A DNA stretch of 64,000 nt, from assembly GCF_017876115.1 (NCBI RefSeq), contig NZ_JAGINO010000023.1:62001-126000 (forward strand), given 5' to 3'. A program made the translations under genes and the position numbers. Source of the DNA: Azospirillum picis (GTDB lineage Bacteria; Pseudomonadota; Alphaproteobacteria; Azospirillales; Azospirillaceae). Positions 59,806 through 64,000 of this stretch are shown piece by piece. Each line of letters starts with the position of its first letter. Within the stretch, counting starts at the first letter, position 1. A model generated the notes under the pieces. The model was not told the DNA's origin. It worked only from the letters and a program-made list of their open reading frames with translations, and made no database searches.

Positions 59806-61131
59806 TCAGGCCGTCGGAGCCGCGGGCTGGCGGAAGGCCGCCCGGCCGGCCAGCGCCTCCGGCAGCGGGCCGCCGGTCGCCCAGTCCAGCAGTTCCACCG
59901 TGTGCACCACCGGCAGGCCCGTGCCGGAGGATATCTGGGTGATGCAGCCGAGGTTGCCGGCCGCCACCGCCTGGGGCTGCGTGCTTTCGATCGCCGCCAC
60001 CTTGCGGTCCCGCAACTCGCCGGCCAGCCCGGGCTGCAGCATGTTGTAGGTCCCGGCCGAGCCGCAGCAGAGATGTGCGTCCGGGATCTCCTTCACCAGG
60101 AAGCCGGCGGCCCGCAGCAGGGCGCGCGGCGGCTCCTTGATCCGCTGCCCGTGCTGCATCGAGCAGGCCGAGTGGTAGGCGACCGCCTGCCCGGTCCCGA
60201 CCACCGGCGGGGCCAGGCCGATCTCGTCCATCAGTTCCGTCACGTCCCTGGCGAGCGCCGCCACCCGCGCCGCCTTGGCGGCGTAGGCCGCGTCCTCGCG
60301 GAACAGGTGGCCGTAGTCCTTCACGCTGGTGCCGCAGCCGGACGCGTTGATGACGATGGCGTCCAGCCCGTCGCCCTCGATCTCCGTCGTCCAGGCGTCG
60401 ATGGTCTTCCTCGCGGAGGCCCTGGCGAGCTCCTCCTTGCCCATGTGGTGCGTCAAGGCGCCGCAGCAGTCGGCCCCCTTCGACACCACCACCTCGACGC
60501 CGTGGCGGGTCAGCAGGCGAATCGTCGCCTCGTTGATCTGCGGCGCCAACACCTGTTGGGCGCAGCCGATCAGCAGGGCGACCCGCTTGCGGCGCGGCGC
60601 CTGCGCCGGATGCACGCCCGGCCGGTCGCTGTAGCTCGGCGCCGGCACGCTGGACGGCGCCAGCGCCAGCATGGCCGACAGCCGGTCCGGCAGCCGGGCA
60701 CGGAAGCGCCGCCCGACGGAGGCGCCGAGCAGCGCCAGCCGGAACAGCCGCGGGTTCGGCAGCACCCGTGCGATCAGGTCGCGCACCGCCCGGTCGGCCG
60801 GGGCGCGGCGGTGGGTCGCCTCGATGTGGGCGCGGGCATGGTCGACCAGGTGCATGTAATGGACGCCCGACGGGCAGGTCGTCATGCAGGACAGGCAGGA
60901 CAGGCAGCGGTCGATGTGCTTGACCGTGGTTTCGGGCGGCGGGCCGCCCTTCTCCAGCATGTCCTTGATCTGGTAGATGCGGCCGCGCGGACTGTCCAGC
61001 TCGTCGCCCAGGATGGTGTAGGTCGGGCAGGTCGCGGTGCAGAAGCCGCAATGCACGCATTTGCGCAGGATCTGGTCCGAGTCGCGGATGGCGGCGTCGG
61101 CAAGCTGGGCCAGCGAGAAGGAGGTTTGCAT
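59806..61131 (-). CDS. glcF: glycolate oxidase iron-sulfur subunit
   Basis: Electron-transfer subunit of the membrane-associated glycolate oxidase. The 441 residues carry two [4Fe-4S] motifs, CVHCGFCTATCPTYTILGDE and CLSCLSCMTTCPSGVHYMHL, then two CCG-domain signatures (DCCGALTHHMG and LCCGSAGTYNMLQPGLAG), with ASGCGTS. It starts 17 bases after glcE ends and is the last glc gene before pcs. Substrate glycolate is converted to glyoxylate by GlcD/GlcE. Confidence 0.95.
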   Translation of the reverse strand: MQTSFSLAQLADAAIRDSDQILRKCVHCGFCTATCPTYTILGDELDSPRGRIYQIKDMLEKGGPPPETTVKHIDRCLSCLSCMTTCPSGVHYMHLVDHARAHIEATHRRAPADRAVRDLIARVLPNPRLFRLALLGASVGRRFRARLPDRLSAMLALAPSSVPAPSYSDRPGVHPAQAPRRKRVALLIGCAQQVLAPQINEATIRLLTRHGVEVVVSKGADCCGALTHHMGKEELARASARKTIDAWTTEIEGDGLDAIVINASGCGTSVKDYGHLFREDAAYAAKAARVAALARDVTELMDEIGLAPPVVGTGQAVAYHSACSMQHGQRIKEPPRALLRAAGFLVKEIPDAHLCCGSAGTYNMLQPGLAGELRDRKVAAIESTQPQAVAAGNLGCITQISSGTGLPVVHTVELLDWATGGPLPEALAGRAAFRQPAAPTA

Positions 61132-61148
61132 CGAGTTCCGTCGTCCGG

Positions 61149-62423
61149 TTACAGCCCCGCGTACATGCGGCCGGGGTTGAGGATGCCGTTGGGGTCGAAG
61201 CTGTCCTTGACCCGCCGGCTCAGCGCCATCAGCGGCCCGGGCAGCGGCTGGAACACCTCCGCCGCCGCGCGCGCCGCCTCGGGCGCCCGCACCAGGGTGG
61301 CGTGCCCGCCGACGGTGAGCGCCGCGCGGATCGCCGGCCCCGAGTCGGGTGGTGCCGCCAGCCAGACCAGCCCGCCGCCCCAATCATAGACGACCTCGAC
61401 GTCGAGCGTCCGGCGGATGATGGCGACGGTGGCCGGCCCGGCGGCGGGCGGCACCGAGAGTTTCCAGAGGTGGCCGTCGCCGCTCCCCCCTCCCCGGCCC
61501 TCCCCCGCTGACGCGGTGGAGGGAGATGAAGGCGGGGGAGGGTTGGGGAGGGGGCCGTCGGCGCCCACCCCGGCGAACCACGCCGCGTCCCTGACCTCGC
61601 GCCAAGCCGCCAGCGACTCCTCGCGCCCGATCACCGCGTCGGCGCGCAGCTCGGGGCGCAGCATGGCGACACGGGCGGCCACCGACGGGCCGAAGCCCTC
61701 CAGCCGGACCAGCGTCACCGCCCCGCCGGCCCGCGCCAGCGCCGGCACGCCCGAGCGCGCCGCGATGCCGGCGGGCAGATGGGCGGCTCCCGACACCTCG
61801 TAGGGGCTGCGCAGCGCCTCGCCCAGCGCGTCGATCGCCGTCGGGTCGTCCAGGCCGAACAGCAGCAGCGTCGCCGTGTCCTCCGGTGCCGGCAGCACCT
61901 TGACGGTGATCTCGGTCAGCGCGGTCAGCGTGCCGAAGGAACCGGCCATCAGTTTGGGCAGGTCGTAGCCGGTGACGTTCTTCACCACCTTGCCGCCGCC
62001 CTTGTAGGCCTCGCCGCGCCCGCTGACGCCGGCGATGCCCAGCGTGTGGTCGCGGGCAGAGCCGGCGGAGATCCGCCGCGGCCCGGCGAGCCCGCTGGCG
62101 ACCAGCCCGCCGAGCGTGCCGCCGGTCCCGGTCTCGATGTCCGGCGGCTCGAAGGCCAGATGCTGGCCGCGCCCGGCCAGCAGGGCGCGGATCTCGGCCA
62201 TCGGCGTGCCGGCCAGCGCGGTCAGCACCAGTTCCTCCGGCTCGTAGGCGACGACGCCGGTCAGGCCCGACAGGTCGAGGGCGTGGGCGGCCTGGACCGG
62301 GCGGCCGAGGCCGCGCCGGCTGCCGGCGCCGACCAGTTCCAGCGGTTCGCCGGCCGAGAGGGCCCAGCGTACCGCGTCGGTCACCTGCCCGGCGGTTTCC
62401 GGCTTCAGGGTGGTGGTGGTCAT
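61149..62423 (-). CDS. glcE: glycolate oxidase FAD-binding subunit with an in-frame repeat-element insert
   Basis: FAD-binding subunit of glycolate oxidase, 424 residues. FAD domain features: LELVGAGSRRGLGRPVQAAH, GTGGTLGGLVASGLAGPRRI, and GGGKVVKNVTGYDLPKLMAG. A Pro/Ser/Gly insert of about 25 residues (PLPNPPPPSSPSTAS then AGEGRGGGSG) comes after DAAWFAGVGAD and before LWKLSVPPAAG; other GlcE proteins run directly across this point as I recall. The insert is encoded by dispersed element copy C. The C-terminus ends with SFDPNGILNPGRMYAGL. Between glcD and glcF in the usual order. Confidence 0.93.
   Translation of the reverse strand: MTTTTLKPETAGQVTDAVRWALSAGEPLELVGAGSRRGLGRPVQAAHALDLSGLTGVVAYEPEELVLTALAGTPMAEIRALLAGRGQHLAFEPPDIETGTGGTLGGLVASGLAGPRRISAGSARDHTLGIAGVSGRGEAYKGGGKVVKNVTGYDLPKLMAGSFGTLTALTEITVKVLPAPEDTATLLLFGLDDPTAIDALGEALRSPYEVSGAAHLPAGIAARSGVPALARAGGAVTLVRLEGFGPSVAARVAMLRPELRADAVIGREESLAAWREVRDAAWFAGVGADGPLPNPPPPSSPSTASAGEGRGGGSGDGHLWKLSVPPAAGPATVAIIRRTLDVEVVYDWGGGLVWLAAPPDSGPAIRAALTVGGHATLVRAPEAARAAAEVFQPLPGPLMALSRRVKDSFDPNGILNPGRMYAGL
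61483..61555. repeat. dispersed C-rich/G-rich element, copy C, inside glcE
   Basis: Contains TCCCCGGCCCTCCCCCGC at the left and GGCGGGGGAGGGTTGGGGAG at the right, the same core as copies A and B. Shorter (about 73 bp) and free of stops in the glcE frame. The hairpin CCGC-TGAC-GCGG type of left half is kept. Confidence 0.75.
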
Positions 62424-62437
62424 GGCGGGCCGGCCCC

Positions 62438-63925
62438 TCAGAAGCGCGGGATGTCGGGGAAGCGCAGCTCCCCCTGGTGGACGTGCAGCCGGCCGAGCTC
62501 GGCGCAGCGGTGAAGCGTCGGGAAGACCTTGCCGGGGTTCAGCAGCCCGTCGGGATCGAAGGCGCATTTCAGCCGCTGCTGCTGCTGCAGGTCGGCCTCG
62601 TCGAACTGGTCGGTCATCAGGTCGCGCTTCTCCACCCCGACCCCGTGCTCGCCGGTCAGCACGCCGCCGACCTCGACGCACAGGCGCAGGATGTCGTTGC
62701 CGAAGGCTTCCGCCGCCTCCAGCTCGCCCGGCTTGTTGGCGTCGTAGAGGATCAGCGGATGCAGGTTGCCGTCGCCGGCATGGAAGACGTTGGCGACGCG
62801 CAGGCCGCAGCGCTCCGACATCTCCTGCATCCGCTGCAGCACCAGCGGCAGCGCCTTGCGCGGGATGGTGCCGTCCATGCAGTAGTAGTCGGGGCTGATC
62901 CGCCCGACCGCCGGGAAGGCGGCCTTGCGCCCGGCCCAGAAGGCCAGCCGTTCCTCCTCGCTGGTCGACACCCGGGCGTAGCAGGCGCCCTTGTCGCGGG
63001 CGATCCCCTCGACCCGCTCGATCAGGTGGTCGACCTCGGCGGCCGGGCCGTCCAGCTCGACGATCAGCAGCGCCTCGACGTCGAGCGGATAGCCGGCATG
63101 GACGAAGGCCTCGGCGGCATGGATGGCCGGGCGGTCCATCATCTCCATGCCGCCGGGGATGATGCCGGCGGCGATGATGGCGGCGACGCAGTCGCCGCCC
63201 TGCTCGCTGGTCGGAAAGCCGAGCAGCACGGCACGGGCGGTGGCCGGCTTCTTCAGGATGCGCACCGTCACCTCGGTGACGACCCCCAGCAGCCCTTCCG
63301 AGCCGGTGACGATCCCCATCAGGTCGTAGCCGCCGGCGTCCAGGTGCCTGCCGCCGAGCCGCAACACGGTGCCGTCCATCAGCACCATCTCCAGTCCCAG
63401 CACGTTGTTGGTGGTCAGCCCGTATTTCAGGCAGTGCACGCCGCCGGAATTCTCGGCGATGTTGCCGCCGATGGTGCAGGCGATCTGGCTGGAGGGGTCG
63501 GGGGCGTAATAGAAACCCTCATGCGCCACGGCGTTGGAGATGCCGAGGTTGGTCACCCCCGGCTGCACCACGGCACAGCGGTTGGCGTAGTCGATCTCGA
63601 TGATGCGCTTGAACTTGCCCATGCCCAGCAGCACGCCGTCGGCCAGCGGCAGGGCGCCGCCCGACAGCGAGGTGCCGGCGCCGCGCGGCACCACCTTGAC
63701 CCCCATCGCCTTGCAGGTCTTCAGGATGCGGCTGACCTGCTCCACCGTGCTGGGCAGCACGGCGACCATGGGAAGCTGGCGGTAGGCGGTCAGCCCGTCG
63801 CACTCGTAGGCGCGCAGCTCGTTCTCGTCGACGATCACGCCCTCGCCCGGGACGATGGCGCGCAGCGCCTCGACGATCTCCCGGCGGCGGGCAATGATCC
63901 CGCCGTCCGGCACCGGCATCTTCAT
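62438..63925 (-). CDS. glcD: glycolate oxidase subunit GlcD
   Basis: FAD-linked catalytic subunit of glycolate oxidase, oxidising glycolate (or D-lactate) to glyoxylate. The 495 residues have the FAD_binding_4 domain (VVPRGAGTSLSGGALPLADG, CTIGGNIAENSGGVHCLKYG, GIVTGSEGLLGVVTEVTVRI) and the C-terminal FAD-oxidase_C domain (VFHAGDGNLHPLILYD with the metal-binding His, VLTGEHGVGVEKRDLM, FDPDGLLNPGKVFPTL). It opens the glcDEF set in the usual order D-E-F, with 14 bases to glcE. The upstream regulator is outside the window. Confidence 0.96.
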   Translation of the reverse strand: MKMPVPDGGIIARRREIVEALRAIVPGEGVIVDENELRAYECDGLTAYRQLPMVAVLPSTVEQVSRILKTCKAMGVKVVPRGAGTSLSGGALPLADGVLLGMGKFKRIIEIDYANRCAVVQPGVTNLGISNAVAHEGFYYAPDPSSQIACTIGGNIAENSGGVHCLKYGLTTNNVLGLEMVLMDGTVLRLGGRHLDAGGYDLMGIVTGSEGLLGVVTEVTVRILKKPATARAVLLGFPTSEQGGDCVAAIIAAGIIPGGMEMMDRPAIHAAEAFVHAGYPLDVEALLIVELDGPAAEVDHLIERVEGIARDKGACYARVSTSEEERLAFWAGRKAAFPAVGRISPDYYCMDGTIPRKALPLVLQRMQEMSERCGLRVANVFHAGDGNLHPLILYDANKPGELEAAEAFGNDILRLCVEVGGVLTGEHGVGVEKRDLMTDQFDEADLQQQQRLKCAFDPDGLLNPGKVFPTLHRCAELGRLHVHQGELRFPDIPRF

Positions 63926-64000
63926 CGCGGACGGTCCTCTTCCGTGGCGGCGAACTCGTCCGCCACACGTACCATCCGTCGAGACTGCCGCACAAGGTGC

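Noticed and set aside
1..64000. tRNA, rRNA, insertion sequence, prophage or plasmid-transfer genes
   Set aside because: I looked on both strands and saw no cloverleaf-type sequence, transposase, integrase or phage structural gene.

Overview
The window is a high-GC chromosomal segment from an alphaproteobacterium. Gene content and order point to Rhodospirillales, most likely Azospirillum or a close relative. The pointers are the run ffh-rpsP-rimM-trmD-rplS followed by rpmH-rnpA-yidD-yidC-engB, the amidase-mrcA-prfB order, dapD/dapE, a phosphatidylcholine synthase, a TPP-riboswitch thiC, and a large alphaproteobacterial RNase E. This assignment is inference from gene content; no rRNA or tRNA gene was seen. 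The window is essentially a core chromosome with a few accessory-looking stretches. No phage, insertion sequence or CRISPR array was recognised.

Layout. 1-2300: end of an ABC importer (permease cut by the window edge, ATPase) and a small membrane protein. 2300-2470: two strong palindromes. 3000-7460: two convergent multidomain genes that both look like pseudo-enzymes, a caspase fold without its His/Cys dyad joined to SH3 and MORN repeats, and a P-loop domain with a damaged Walker A joined to ankyrin repeats. 7.7-11.4 kb: ROK sugar kinase, a small protein carrying TTTGCAA dyads, a 20-residue membrane peptide with its own Shine-Dalgarno and terminator, a candidate structured RNA, trehalose-phosphatase and two small proteins. 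11.6-19.9 kb: the amidase-mrcA-prfB cell-wall/translation unit on the minus strand, interrupted by a plus-strand MBOAT acyltransferase/SGNH pair; prfB has a textbook +1 programmed frameshift. 20-24.3 kb: rne with a long leader, then greB. 24.4-33 kb (minus): thiC with TPP riboswitch, corA, a small protein, argB, a Na+/H+ antiporter, engB, yidC, yidD, rnpA, rpmH. 33.7-37.7 kb (minus): rplS, trmD, rimM, rpsP, ffh with a recognisable promoter and leader hairpin. 37.8-43.8 kb: pentapeptide-repeat protein, then a minus-strand group (PAS-GGDEF diguanylate cyclase, DUF2336, a secreted protein, a C-terminal J-domain protein). 44-47.6 kb: HAD 5'-nucleotidase, dapD, dapE, membrane protein. 47.7-52.5 kb: cobT, lytic-transglycosylase-like protein, acyl-CoA dehydrogenase, GFA protein. 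52.6-64 kb (minus): hydroxyacid-oxoacid transhydrogenase, DUF2339, DUF72, a cation-efflux protein, pcs and the glycolate oxidase genes glcF, glcE, glcD.

How the parts fit. The SRP, ribosomal-protein, tRNA-processing and membrane-insertase genes form one protein-synthesis and secretion block. The amidase, PBP1A, dapD, dapE and peptidoglycan-binding genes serve the cell envelope. glcDEF oxidises glycolate. A G/C-strand-asymmetric dispersed element occurs three times: twice between genes, and once inside glcE, where it stays in frame and adds a Pro/Gly-rich insert. The observations I rate highest are the pseudo-enzyme pair, the in-frame element in glcE, the micropeptide and the structured-RNA candidate.
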